Shown here: positions 44,787 through 53,210 of the stretch, piece after piece
Layout: each line of letters starts with the position of its first letter
How positions within the stretch are numbered: position 1 is the stretch's first letter
Assembly: GCF_000424585.1 (NCBI RefSeq)
Contig: NZ_KE384211.1
Location: 248,001-312,000, forward strand
DNA length: 64,000 bases
DNA from: Butyrivibrio sp. MC2013
GTDB taxonomy: Bacteria > Bacillota > Clostridia > Lachnospirales > Lachnospiraceae
Reading direction: 5' to 3'
Made by a program: the position numbers and the translations under genes
Notes under the pieces: model-generated
What the model was told of the DNA's origin: nothing
The model's database searches: none
Seen by the model: the letters and a program-made list of their open reading frames with translations, nothing else

Positions 44787-46919
44787 TTATTTGATTACTT
44801 TTCCTACCAAATGTCCTTCATTGTTTTGTAGCTCTATATGCCTTGCAAAGAAAGCAAAGCTTTCCTCCTCATGATCTACAACTATAACCGTTTTATCTTG
44901 TTCACATAATTCAGCTAACGCTTTGGCAACAACAAATATTTCAGAATTATCAAGTCCCTTGAATGGTTCATCTATTCCATAAACCTCAGATTTCCCTTTA
45001 AGCGCAGATACAAGCTTTATTCTTATGTTTTCTCCTCCGGATAGGGAAGATATTCGTTCACCAATTTGAAGATGCCCTAGCATTAACTTCTGAGCCGTTC
45101 TTAAAATCTCACAAACCGTCTTTTCAACATCCTCAAAATAATCAATCGCCTCATCTATCGTCATTTCCCAGATATCCAAAATTGATTTTCCTTTAATCTG
45201 ATAGTTTTGTAATTTTTTATCAAATCCCGTTCCTCTACAATCTTTGCACTTCAAAACTATTTGACTTTGTAACTCTGAACCATACGTAATCAATCCCGTC
45301 CCACCACATGTTCGGCAAGCACCACTTGCACTAGACATATTTGAAAACAGGCTTTTATCTTTTTTGCAATTTTTCGCAAAACACTTAGATATTCTTTCCA
45401 AGATACCTAAATTTGTTGCAACAAACGAATGCGAATTTCCTTCAAGTGGTTTTTGATTAATATATTCATAGTTGTCAAAATATCTAGGTAAATATTCTCG
45501 CAAAACTGTTGATTTTCCAACACCAGATTTACCGGATATGATATTTAAAGTGGATTTTCCAAATGAAACATCAACGCCAGTGTATCCATAAATTCTACCA
45601 GATAAAGAAACAGTAATTGTAGCTTCCTCTGTTCTAGGTTTCAATACGTACTTTTTATTTTGTTTTTCCAAGTACTTAGAAGCATCGATAATATTACCAC
45701 CTTTTTTGCCGCTCCCCTCCCCCAAAGCTATTATTTGAGCAGCATCTTTGACAAACATATCATGATGATCAATTATCAGAAGGGTATGTTTTTTTTCAAG
45801 TGCTTTAACATTCTTATATACTATTTTCTTTTCATCAGTAGATAACCCTGCTAATGGTTCATCCAATACAATTAACAAGTCAGTAAGCTGAGTTGCAAAC
45901 ACTTGAATCAATCTCAAACGTTGTAACTCGCCACCAGATAATGACGGGATATTTCTATTCATAAATAGATAACCCACTTTTAACTCTGATGCTTTTTGTG
46001 CAAAAGTCTCTAATTGTGTAAGTGAAAAATCTATATTTTTACAGTCATACTGTTTTCGAACCAGCGATGTCCATTCATGTAATTTATCAAAAGAAAGCAA
46101 TAAAACTTCGCCTACTGAATAGCCACAAATTTTATATTTTTTATGCCCTGATTCAAACTTTTCACCATGGCATTCGGTACACGGTAACTCAGAATAAAAT
46201 TTGGAACTCGGCGCAAAGTTTTTGAGCATAGGCTTTTCTATCAATGGTCCATAATATGAAGTCGTCCTTGTGCAATAGTGATTAGTTACTTTATACTTTA
46301 TTGTATATTTTTTTGTTCCGGAACCTTCCAGTAGTAAATGCTTTTGATTATCTGATAACTGCTTAAATTTTAGAGACGTATTGATTCCAACATCTGCACA
46401 ATACGATTCCAATATTTGTCTGTAAAAATCCTTGTTTCGATTCCAACAGCGAATCGGTACATCAGCAATCTTTTTATTAAAATCAATAATCTTATTTGCG
46501 TCTAATTGCTTCGTATATCCCAGTCCTAAACAATGTGGACAGACATTTTCCGTCTTATTTAAAACGAATAAATCATATGGTAGATCCAAAAGAGATGAAA
46601 AAATCTTTGAGATATTAGAATTTAAAGAAAAATATGTCCCAATAGTTGAACGAACATTATTATTGTTGTTCATCTGTTTTATCGGAACTGTAACTAATAT
46701 ATTCTCATAAGAATCCACCTTATACTCGGGTTCTTTTACACCATCGTAATACATTGATCCGAGCTCATGAAGGCCAATTTGTGCAATTGTATCATAAGCC
46801 AAAGATGATTTTCCACTTCCCGATGGCCCAACAATCAAATTTATCGCATTCTTTTTTAGGTTAACAGAGACTTTTTTAAGATTATTGGTTTCTGCACCTC
46901 TGATTATGATATCCTTCAT
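44787..46919 (-). CDS. short UvrA-like ABC ATPase
   Basis: The 710-residue protein has two ABC ATPase modules in UvrA order: Walker A GPSGSGKSSLAYD (about 32), signature LSGGELQRLRL (about 335), Walker B VLDEPLAGL; then GKSGVGKSTVL (about 475), LSGGENIRIKL (about 640) and GIDEPFKGLD. Zinc-binding cysteine pairs lie at CPHCLGLGY/CTECHGE and CRTCGGTG/CKDCRGTG. It is shorter than repair UvrA (about 940), lacking most insertion and UvrB-binding parts, like DrrC-type drug-resistance proteins. It starts 16 bases after the radical SAM gene. Self-protection against the peptide product is inference. Confidence 0.85.
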   Translation of the reverse strand: MKDIIIRGAETNNLKKVSVNLKKNAINLIVGPSGSGKSSLAYDTIAQIGLHELGSMYYDGVKEPEYKVDSYENILVTVPIKQMNNNNNVRSTIGTYFSLNSNISKIFSSLLDLPYDLFVLNKTENVCPHCLGLGYTKQLDANKIIDFNKKIADVPIRCWNRNKDFYRQILESYCADVGINTSLKFKQLSDNQKHLLLEGSGTKKYTIKYKVTNHYCTRTTSYYGPLIEKPMLKNFAPSSKFYSELPCTECHGEKFESGHKKYKICGYSVGEVLLLSFDKLHEWTSLVRKQYDCKNIDFSLTQLETFAQKASELKVGYLFMNRNIPSLSGGELQRLRLIQVFATQLTDLLIVLDEPLAGLSTDEKKIVYKNVKALEKKHTLLIIDHHDMFVKDAAQIIALGEGSGKKGGNIIDASKYLEKQNKKYVLKPRTEEATITVSLSGRIYGYTGVDVSFGKSTLNIISGKSGVGKSTVLREYLPRYFDNYEYINQKPLEGNSHSFVATNLGILERISKCFAKNCKKDKSLFSNMSSASGACRTCGGTGLITYGSELQSQIVLKCKDCRGTGFDKKLQNYQIKGKSILDIWEMTIDEAIDYFEDVEKTVCEILRTAQKLMLGHLQIGERISSLSGGENIRIKLVSALKGKSEVYGIDEPFKGLDNSEIFVVAKALAELCEQDKTVIVVDHEEESFAFFARHIELQNNEGHLVGKVIK

Positions 46920-46935
46920 GACAGATCTCCTTTAA

Positions 46936-48084
46936 TTACATAATATCCTTGTACTCCTTAAATTCTGGCATAAAATCTTTCTTAATGCGTTCAATTGCTG
47001 TAATAGTATTATATACCCTATCCTTAGGAAGCGAATCTGGGTTTTTCAAAAGGCGTTTTGCAAGTAAATCAGCAACATATAATGTTATTAACTTCTGCGC
47101 TCTACATTTTGATTTATCGCGATTCTTAAACGATTTCTGCGTTAAATAATTTGCTCCTGGACAATAAGGGCAGATTGGATGAATAAAACAATCAAAACAT
47201 TCCTCGTCTACAAAGCCATCATCATTTTTAAAGTCAGTCTTTTGAATATCCTCCAGTTCCTTCTCATCAAATGTCATCGGGGTTACAAAAGGACATGGAT
47301 ATCTTTTACCATCAGTATCAAAAAAGATTGTACCAACGCCAATTCCACACCATTTTCGTTTGTTCTCAACTTCCTCAACGCAGACACCAATTTGTCGTCC
47401 CATCATCTGATCCAGCATTAACTCATCATGCTCAACGTAGAACTCGACTAGCTTCTTTAATTGAGGAATAAGCATTTTTATATATTTTTCATCACTCCAA
47501 TCAAATTCACCTTCAAAGAGATTCACGCCATCAATCTCTTTAAAACCTAATCTATGAATATGAATTATATTGTCGGCTAAATTAGGAAGTGTAAAATCAG
47601 AAATAGTCATCTTAACTCCTTGATTTGGCCACGTATTCAAGAAGAACTCTTTATCTATTTTATCGTATGAATTACTTCTATTATGGTTGTGCGTTTCAGG
47701 CAATCCATCTAAACTTAGTCCTAAAACAAATTTATTCTTTCTTTCAGCAAACCAAGTTTTCATTTCATCATTTAATAATGCTCCATTTGTTGTAGCATAA
47801 AAAATATACGAATAATCAGCACCATACCGTTTATGAGTATACTCGTATATTTTCTTTATTAACTCAAATTCAACTAATGGTTCTCCACCAATAAAGGTAA
47901 TCTCAACCCCATCCATATCTTCAGGAATATTAGAAAATATCCAATCAATACAACTACATGCTGTCTCAAAAGTCATTCGATTATTTCCATCATGATTTTG
48001 ATAACAATAGACACAATCTAAATTACAGCTATGTGTAACACATAAACTAGGAGAAAACCTAGTACCTTTTCTAATGTCGCTCAT
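46936..48084 (-). CDS. radical SAM/SPASM peptide maturase
   Basis: The start at 48084 has AAGGGAGAG before it, giving 382 residues. The radical SAM motif CNLDCVYC (Cx3Cx2C) lies near residue 20 and the GGEP motif FIGGEPL near residue 66. A C-terminal SPASM-type domain has cysteines in CGIGVG, YPCPF, EECFDCFIHPICPYC and CRAQ, probably for auxiliary iron-sulfur clusters. Such enzymes install thioether or other crosslinks in ribosomal peptides. The only nearby substrate candidate is the Cys-rich peptide encoded 85 bases upstream. It resembles maturases of Cys-rich peptides; exact subfamily unresolved. Confidence 0.9.
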   Translation of the reverse strand: MSDIRKGTRFSPSLCVTHSCNLDCVYCYQNHDGNNRMTFETACSCIDWIFSNIPEDMDGVEITFIGGEPLVEFELIKKIYEYTHKRYGADYSYIFYATTNGALLNDEMKTWFAERKNKFVLGLSLDGLPETHNHNRSNSYDKIDKEFFLNTWPNQGVKMTISDFTLPNLADNIIHIHRLGFKEIDGVNLFEGEFDWSDEKYIKMLIPQLKKLVEFYVEHDELMLDQMMGRQIGVCVEEVENKRKWCGIGVGTIFFDTDGKRYPCPFVTPMTFDEKELEDIQKTDFKNDDGFVDEECFDCFIHPICPYCPGANYLTQKSFKNRDKSKCRAQKLITLYVADLLAKRLLKNPDSLPKDRVYNTITAIERIKKDFMPEFKEYKDIM

Positions 48085-48114
48085 TTTTTGCTCTCCCTTG
48101 CAATAATATAAAAT

Positions 48115-48145
48115 AAGCTGCTCACCATAGATCGGCAAGCAGCTT
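48115..48145. terminator. hairpin between precursor and maturase genes
   Basis: AAGCTGCT/AGCAGCTT forms an 8-bp stem. On the minus strand it is followed by ATTTTAT, a weak tail that would allow partial read-through, so more precursor than maturase mRNA is made. This is usual in RiPP operons. On the plus strand six T follow. Confidence 0.6.
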
Positions 48146-48169
48146 TTTTGCGTATTCACTCAATGAAAA

Positions 48170-48364
48170 TCAGCTTCCTGATCCACTGCAACTTCTACCA
48201 CAGTTTCCAGAGCAGCCTGTTTCACATCCGCCTGAACATGACTGTCCACAATTACCTGTACAACCACATCCATTAGCATAATAAGCAACTCCGGCAGGAG
48301 CAGGCTCATAGTTTTTCTTCATGTCGTTAAGCGCATCAATAATTGCATCCGTTAAAAAACCCAT
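48170..48364 (-). CDS. cysteine-rich RiPP precursor peptide
   Basis: A 64-residue peptide with a strong GGAGGTG site. The first 32 residues look like a leader (MGFLTDAIIDALNDMKKNYE, then PAPAGVAYYANG). The C-terminal 32 residues hold eight Cys at 33, 35, 39, 43, 47, 51, 55 and 59, the last seven exactly four apart, in a Gly/Ser-rich background. The unit GNCG(Q/R)SCSG occurs twice, 16 residues apart. The upstream position relative to a radical SAM/SPASM gene marks it as the probable substrate. A metal-binding peptide is the alternative. Confidence 0.85.
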   Translation of the reverse strand: MGFLTDAIIDALNDMKKNYEPAPAGVAYYANGCGCTGNCGQSCSGGCETGCSGNCGRSCSGSGS

Positions 48365-48395
48365 AGAAGCACCTCCGTTAATTATTAATATAAGT

Positions 48396-48424
48396 ATATT
48401 AGCATATTTTCACTACTCATTCAA
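48396..48424 (-). promoter_or_regulatory. promoter of the RiPP operon
   Basis: TTGAAT (48419-48424) and TAATAT (48396-48401) with a 17-base spacer lie 32-60 bases upstream of the peptide start. The rest of 48425-48646 is AT-rich and shows no gene. Confidence 0.65.
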
Positions 48425-48646
48425 GTTTAGTTATTTTTTTATCGTTAAAATTTACCAAAATATATTTTGACTATACCATCGAAACGCCCAAAATACTTGC
48501 TTTTTTTATTTTATAATTATGCACTATCTTATTTGATATTTGGTTAGCGAAGCTCTATAACCCTTGTATTTACTGGGATTTTCTGAAATATCTCAAAATA
48601 TTTTTTAGGATATTTTAAAATGCAAAATTTAAGAAGCATAATAATG

Positions 48647-48679
48647 CCCGCAAAGCAGGTTTGATCTGCAATGCGGGCA
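48647..48679 (-). terminator. terminator of the XRE gene; copy 2 of the 33-bp repeat
   Basis: The same hairpin as 44723-44755 with two differences in the loop region, 20 bases after the XRE stop. Its T-run is poor (ATTATT). The two copies bracket the RiPP cassette. Confidence 0.75.
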
Positions 48680-48699
48680 TCCTAAGCATTATTTAGTTC

Positions 48700-49035
48700 T
48701 TAAAGCAATCCTTCAACCTTACGCTTTATTACCCAATAAACATCTTCGACCTCTCGATCAGATAGTTTTTCAAGTAGCTTAAGGAAAGAACTATATTTGG
48801 CAGTTAATCTCTGCTCATCACCAGCTTCTGTAAATTCAACAAAAAGCAATTCTCTCACATCTACATTATAAATACGAGAAAACTGAGCAAGCTCATCTGC
48901 AGATATACTTCTCTTACCTGCTTCCATCTCACTAATCGCTCTCTTTGCAACATTCATAAGATTAGCAGCCTCATCCTGGGATAATCCTTTCTTCACACGT
49001 GCTTCTTTAAGCTTTTTACCCGTAAATTCAGACAT
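48700..49035 (-). CDS. XRE family regulator
   Basis: The start at 49035 follows GGAGGTTT; the extended frame to 49089 would cross the operators. The 111-residue protein has a helix-turn-helix at about 8-60 (LSQDEAANLMNVAKRAISEME, split at LMNV) and a C-terminal helical part (LLEKLSDREVEDVYWVIKRK). It is upstream of the RiPP operon and may regulate it, itself or the mobile element. Two operators lie just upstream. Confidence 0.85.
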   Translation of the reverse strand: MSEFTGKKLKEARVKKGLSQDEAANLMNVAKRAISEMEAGKRSISADELAQFSRIYNVDVRELLFVEFTEAGDEQRLTAKYSSFLKLLEKLSDREVEDVYWVIKRKVEGLL

Positions 49036-49053
49036 TTTTAAACCTCCTTCAAA

Positions 49054-49113
49054 GTTCCGATTTTCGGAACAAACATCAAAATGGTCCATTTTTCGTGTTA
49101 CGATTTTCGGAAC
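49054..49113 (-). promoter_or_regulatory. paired operators of the XRE regulator
   Basis: GTTCCGA-TTT-TCGGAAC (49054-49070) is a perfect dyad. GTTACGATTTTCGGAAC (49097-49113) repeats it with one change, 43 bases away. A clear promoter cannot be chosen between them. They suggest autoregulation by the adjacent XRE protein. Confidence 0.75.
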
Positions 49114-49203
49114 AAATGCTCCGAAATTTTGTCGAATGTAGTCAGCAAAAAATGTATGAAGTACTCCGGCAGCTTAATTGAATTTTATCTTTGTGTAAAA
49201 AAA

Positions 49204-49232
49204 TATAGGGTGTCTAAAGTAGACACCCTATA
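49204..49232 (-). terminator. terminator of ppdK
   Basis: A perfect 13-bp inverted repeat TATAGGGTGTCTA/TAGACACCCTATA with a 3-base loop is followed by TTTTTTT on the minus strand. It lies 127 bases past the ppdK stop and marks the last clearly chromosomal signal. Nothing else is seen in 49233-49358. Confidence 0.9.
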
Positions 49233-49358
49233 CTAGAAATAGCTTAATTACAAGCTTTTCGGGAAATCTGAACCCGTTTTTCTTATGATAAATCTTTGAA
49301 GATTGTCTCATAAAATCCTTCGAGATTTCAAAAGTTCCCAAAAAACAACTGGTCTCGC

Positions 49359-52001
49359 TTACTGACGTGACTCGGCGATAGCTGCCTGTGCTGCAGCCAG
49401 TCTTGCGATCGGCACACGGAAAGGTGAGCATGATACATAGTCAAGACCGATCTTGTGGCAGAACTCAACAGATGAAGGATCACCGCCGTGCTCGCCGCAG
49501 ATACCAACGTGAAGCTTAGGATTAACAGGCTTACCAAGCTTGATAGCTGTCTCCATAAGTCTTCCAACACCAGTCTGATCCAGCTTAGCGAAAGGATCGT
49601 TCTCGAAGATCTTGGTGTCATAGTAAGCATTCAGGAACTTGCCGGCATCATCTCTTGAGAAGCCGTATGTCATCTGAGTCAGATCGTTAGTACCGAAGCA
49701 GAAGAAATCAGCATCCTTAGCGATATCATCAGCTGTAAGAGCAGCTCTGGGGATCTCGATCATTGTACCAACTTCGTACTCAAGGTTAGCGCCTGCAGCT
49801 GCGATCTCAGCATCAGCTGTCTCAACAACTACCTTCTTAACGAACTTAAGTTCCTTGTCATCACATACAAGAGGGATCATGATTTCAGGAACAACCTTCC
49901 AGTCAGCATGCTTCTTCTGTACGTTGATAGCTGCACGGATAACAGCCTTTGTCTGCATCTTTGCAATTTCAGGATATGTAACTGCAAGACGGCATCCTCT
50001 GTGACCCATCATAGGGTTGAACTCGTGCAGAGAGTTGATCATAGCTTTGATCTCTTCTACGCTCTTGTTCTTAGCCTCAGCCAGCTTCTGGATGTCAGCT
50101 TCCTCTGTAGGAACGAACTCATGAAGCGGAGGATCAAGGAATCTGATTGTAACAGGGTTGCCCTCAAGAGCCTCGAAGAGACCTTCGAAGTCTCCCTGCT
50201 GATAAGGCAGGATCTTGTCAAGAGCAGCTTCTCTCTCTTCTACTGTATCGGAGCAGATCATTTCTCTGAATGCTGCAATTCTGTCAGCCTCGAAGAACAT
50301 GTGCTCTGTACGGCAAAGACCGATACCTTCAGCACCAAGCTCACGAGCCTTCTTAGCATCAGCAGGAGTATCTGCGTTTGTACGAACCTTAAGCTTTCTG
50401 TACTTGTCAGCCCAGCCCATGATACGGCCAAACTCACCAGCGATCTTAGCATCTACTGTAGGGATCAGGCCCTGGTAGATGTTACCTGTTGTACCATCGA
50501 TAGAGATTGTGTCACCTTCGTGGAACTCTACGCCACCAAGTGTGAACTTCTTGTTCTCTTCATCCATGATGATATCGCCGCAACCGGATACACAGCACTC
50601 ACCCATACCACGAGCAACAACTGCTGCGTGAGATGTCATACCACCACGTACTGTCAGGATACCCTGAGCAGCCTTCATACCTGTGATATCTTCAGGAGAT
50701 GTCTCAAGACGAACCAGAACTACCTTCTCGCCTCTCTCAGCCCATTCAACAGCATCATCAGCTGTGAATACGATCTTACCTGCAGCAGCTCCGGGTGAAG
50801 CGCCAAGGCCCTTTCCAAGAGGAGTAGCAGCCTTAAGAGCAGCAGCATCGAACTGAGGGTGAAGAAGTGTATCAAGGTTACGAGGATCGATCATTGCAAC
50901 AGCTTCAGCCTCTGTCTTGTGTCCCTCATCAACCAGATCACAAGCGATCTTCAGAGCAGCCTGAGCTGTTCTCTTACCGTTACGGCACTGAAGCATATAG
51001 AGCTTCTTGTTCTCTACTGTGAATTCCATATCCTGCATATCATGGTAGTGATTCTCAAGAGTCTCACAAACCTTGATGAACTCAGCATAAGCTTCAGGAA
51101 ATTCCTTCTCCATCTGAGCGATAGGCATAGGAGTACGAACACCAGCAACAACGTCCTCACCCTGTGCATTGATCAGGAACTCACCCATGAGCTTGTTCTC
51201 ACCTGTAGCAGGATCACGTGTAAATGCAACACCTGTACCGGACTGATCATTCAGGTTACCGAATACCATGGGCATTACGTTTACAGCTGTTCCCCATGAA
51301 TAAGGGATATCATTGTCACGACGATATACGTTTGCACGAGGGTTATCCCATGAACGGAATACAGCCTCGATAGCCAGCTTAAGCTGCTCTACGGGATCTG
51401 AAGGGAAATCTGTTCCCAGCTGGTTCTTGTACTCAGCCTTGAACTGTGTAGCCAGCTCTTTAAGATCAGCTGCAGTAAGTTCAACGTCGAACTTAACACC
51501 CTTCTCTTCCTTCATCTTGTCGATCAGCTGCTCGAAGTACTTCTTGCCGACCTCCATAACAACGTCAGAGAACATCTGGATGAAACGACGATATGAGTCA
51601 TATACGAAACGCTCGAATGCAGGATCAGGATTGCCCTTGATCATTGCATCTACAACCTCGTCATTCAGACCAAGGTTAAGGATTGTATCCATCATGCCGG
51701 GCATGGAAGCACGAGCACCGGAACGAACAGATACAAGGAGAGGATTCTGGAGATCGCCGAACTTCTTGCCGTTCTCTTTCTCCATCCAAGCAACGCCTTC
51801 CATTGCCTGAGCCATGATCTCGTCATTGATCTTGCGGCCATCTTCGTAGTACTGAGTACAAGCCTCTGTTGTAATTGTGAAACCCTGAGGAACAGGAAGA
51901 CCGATCTCAGTCATCTCTGCAAGGTTAGCACCCTTACCACCAAGAAGATTTCGCATTGACATGTTACCTTCTTTGAAGGTATAAACCCACTTGTTAGCCA
52001 T
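49359..52001 (-). CDS. ppdK: pyruvate, phosphate dikinase
   Basis: The enzyme interconverts phosphoenolpyruvate, AMP and PPi with pyruvate, ATP and Pi; anaerobic clostridia use it in glycolysis. The start at 52001 (MANKWVYTFKEG) gives 880 residues, the family length; an extension to 52034 lacks a site. The N-terminal ATP-grasp part has NLLGGKGANLAEM; the phosphohistidine domain has GGMTSHAAVVARG (about 455); the C-terminal barrel has the catalytic Cys in GICGEHGGDP (about 835). Codon use is typical of a highly expressed chromosomal gene. It stands alone with its own terminator. Confidence 0.97.
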   Translation of the reverse strand: MANKWVYTFKEGNMSMRNLLGGKGANLAEMTEIGLPVPQGFTITTEACTQYYEDGRKINDEIMAQAMEGVAWMEKENGKKFGDLQNPLLVSVRSGARASMPGMMDTILNLGLNDEVVDAMIKGNPDPAFERFVYDSYRRFIQMFSDVVMEVGKKYFEQLIDKMKEEKGVKFDVELTAADLKELATQFKAEYKNQLGTDFPSDPVEQLKLAIEAVFRSWDNPRANVYRRDNDIPYSWGTAVNVMPMVFGNLNDQSGTGVAFTRDPATGENKLMGEFLINAQGEDVVAGVRTPMPIAQMEKEFPEAYAEFIKVCETLENHYHDMQDMEFTVENKKLYMLQCRNGKRTAQAALKIACDLVDEGHKTEAEAVAMIDPRNLDTLLHPQFDAAALKAATPLGKGLGASPGAAAGKIVFTADDAVEWAERGEKVVLVRLETSPEDITGMKAAQGILTVRGGMTSHAAVVARGMGECCVSGCGDIIMDEENKKFTLGGVEFHEGDTISIDGTTGNIYQGLIPTVDAKIAGEFGRIMGWADKYRKLKVRTNADTPADAKKARELGAEGIGLCRTEHMFFEADRIAAFREMICSDTVEEREAALDKILPYQQGDFEGLFEALEGNPVTIRFLDPPLHEFVPTEEADIQKLAEAKNKSVEEIKAMINSLHEFNPMMGHRGCRLAVTYPEIAKMQTKAVIRAAINVQKKHADWKVVPEIMIPLVCDDKELKFVKKVVVETADAEIAAAGANLEYEVGTMIEIPRAALTADDIAKDADFFCFGTNDLTQMTYGFSRDDAGKFLNAYYDTKIFENDPFAKLDQTGVGRLMETAIKLGKPVNPKLHVGICGEHGGDPSSVEFCHKIGLDYVSCSPFRVPIARLAAAQAAIAESRQ

Positions 52002-52138
52002 ATTCTTTTTCCCTTTCTTTGCCGTATCTTCCATTTACGGCAATCTACCATAATACTTGTTTCTATAATCATCCGTATAAATGTCAAATCCCCGGAGCTA
52101 CCCGCAGTTTGTCCAATTATATACAGATATTACCAAAA

Positions 52139-53104
52139 TCATGAACGGAGGGCGGTATATTCCCTCTCAATATTGCCCTCATCCTGGAACTCGTCGAACT
52201 TGTCGTCACTGTCCGGAATAAAGGAATCAAATATAAAGATATCAAACTTGTTTCGGTTCTCATCAAGGGCCTTCTGGTCTTTGATGGTCCAACCAGCCGA
52301 TACATTTCTGTAGAGTTTCCTGACTATACGTCTGCTGAAATTATTGGCATGCTTGTAATTATATGCCACAAAATCAGGCTTTGTAAGGAAGTTCAGCATC
52401 AGATTGGAAGGCACCTTCCATATCCTGGAGTGGAGATCCAGCTCATCATCCTTAAGGAATTCCTCTGCAAGCTGTCCCCTCATGACCTGGGGATGATGCT
52501 TCTTGTACCATAGAAGTGCCAGCGGATTAAATGACTCTATACAATAAGGACCCTTATACTTCCTGAGCAGCCCGTCAGCCACCGCACATACACCGGTATC
52601 AACCATATCTATCTTGATCTCTATGATAAGAGGAACTCTGCCGTCAACCATATCCAGGAAGTCCTCAAGCTTGGGTATCTTCTCTTCTGAATCCATCAGA
52701 TGAAAATGCTGCAGCTCGTCGTAGCTGTAGTCACTGATCTTACCCCTGACCCCCTTGGAACCATCCAGATTCCTGACTGCAAAATGCGATTCATAACCCT
52801 TGTCATATCTGGCCACCCTGGCAAGAGTTGAATCGTGAAAGATCACCGGTATACCGTCTCTGGATAGCTGAACATCACATTCTATACCATATCCGGCTTC
52901 CACAGCCTTTCTAAAGGCCTTCATGGAATTCTCCGGTGCATCGGAATTATTGTCATGCAGGCCTCTGTGAGCGTATAGTCTGCTAACAAAAGGTTTCCTG
53001 CTGGGCCGCTTTGTCATACGCGGCATGACCGCAACCAGATAGGCACCTCCTGCCAAAGCAGGTATAGTCAAAAGCCTGAATAAAGCTTTATTAAATTTCA
53101 TCAT
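52139..53104 (-). CDS. glycerophosphodiester phosphodiesterase family protein
   Basis: A 321-residue protein with an N-terminal membrane helix (about 8-27), then the GDPD barrel: YAHRGLHDN (about 44), APENSMKAFRKAVE, ECDVQLSRDG and VIFHDSTLAR. These supply the metal and catalytic histidines that hydrolyse glycerophosphodiesters to glycerol-3-phosphate and an alcohol. It is probably membrane anchored and faces outside. A single gene between ppdK and the ABC-F gene. Confidence 0.92.
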   Translation of the reverse strand: MMKFNKALFRLLTIPALAGGAYLVAVMPRMTKRPSRKPFVSRLYAHRGLHDNNSDAPENSMKAFRKAVEAGYGIECDVQLSRDGIPVIFHDSTLARVARYDKGYESHFAVRNLDGSKGVRGKISDYSYDELQHFHLMDSEEKIPKLEDFLDMVDGRVPLIIEIKIDMVDTGVCAVADGLLRKYKGPYCIESFNPLALLWYKKHHPQVMRGQLAEEFLKDDELDLHSRIWKVPSNLMLNFLTKPDFVAYNYKHANNFSRRIVRKLYRNVSAGWTIKDQKALDENRNKFDIFIFDSFIPDSDDKFDEFQDEGNIEREYTALRS

Positions 53105-53167
53105 TTACCTTTCCGGTTTGGACAATTGTCTTAAAAAGCTATTATATTTTAACGCATAGCAATAACC

Positions 53168-53203
53168 AAGGCAAGAAAAATCATATAAAATTTTTCCTGC
53201 CTT
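53168..53203 (-). terminator. terminator after the ABC-F gene
   Basis: AAGGCAGGAAAAA pairs with TTTTTCTTGCCTT with one mismatch, 8 bases past the ABC-F stop. The stem itself supplies the T-run. Confidence 0.65.
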
Positions 53204-53210
53204 ATGTTGC

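Noticed and set aside
44787..46919. Nucleotide-excision repair gene uvrA
   Set aside because: It is about 230 residues too short, lies in an operon with a peptide maturase and lacks most of the UvrB-binding and insertion parts.
49233..49358. Attachment site of the ICE next to ppdK
   Set aside because: No repeat of this stretch could be found elsewhere in the window, so a site cannot be claimed.
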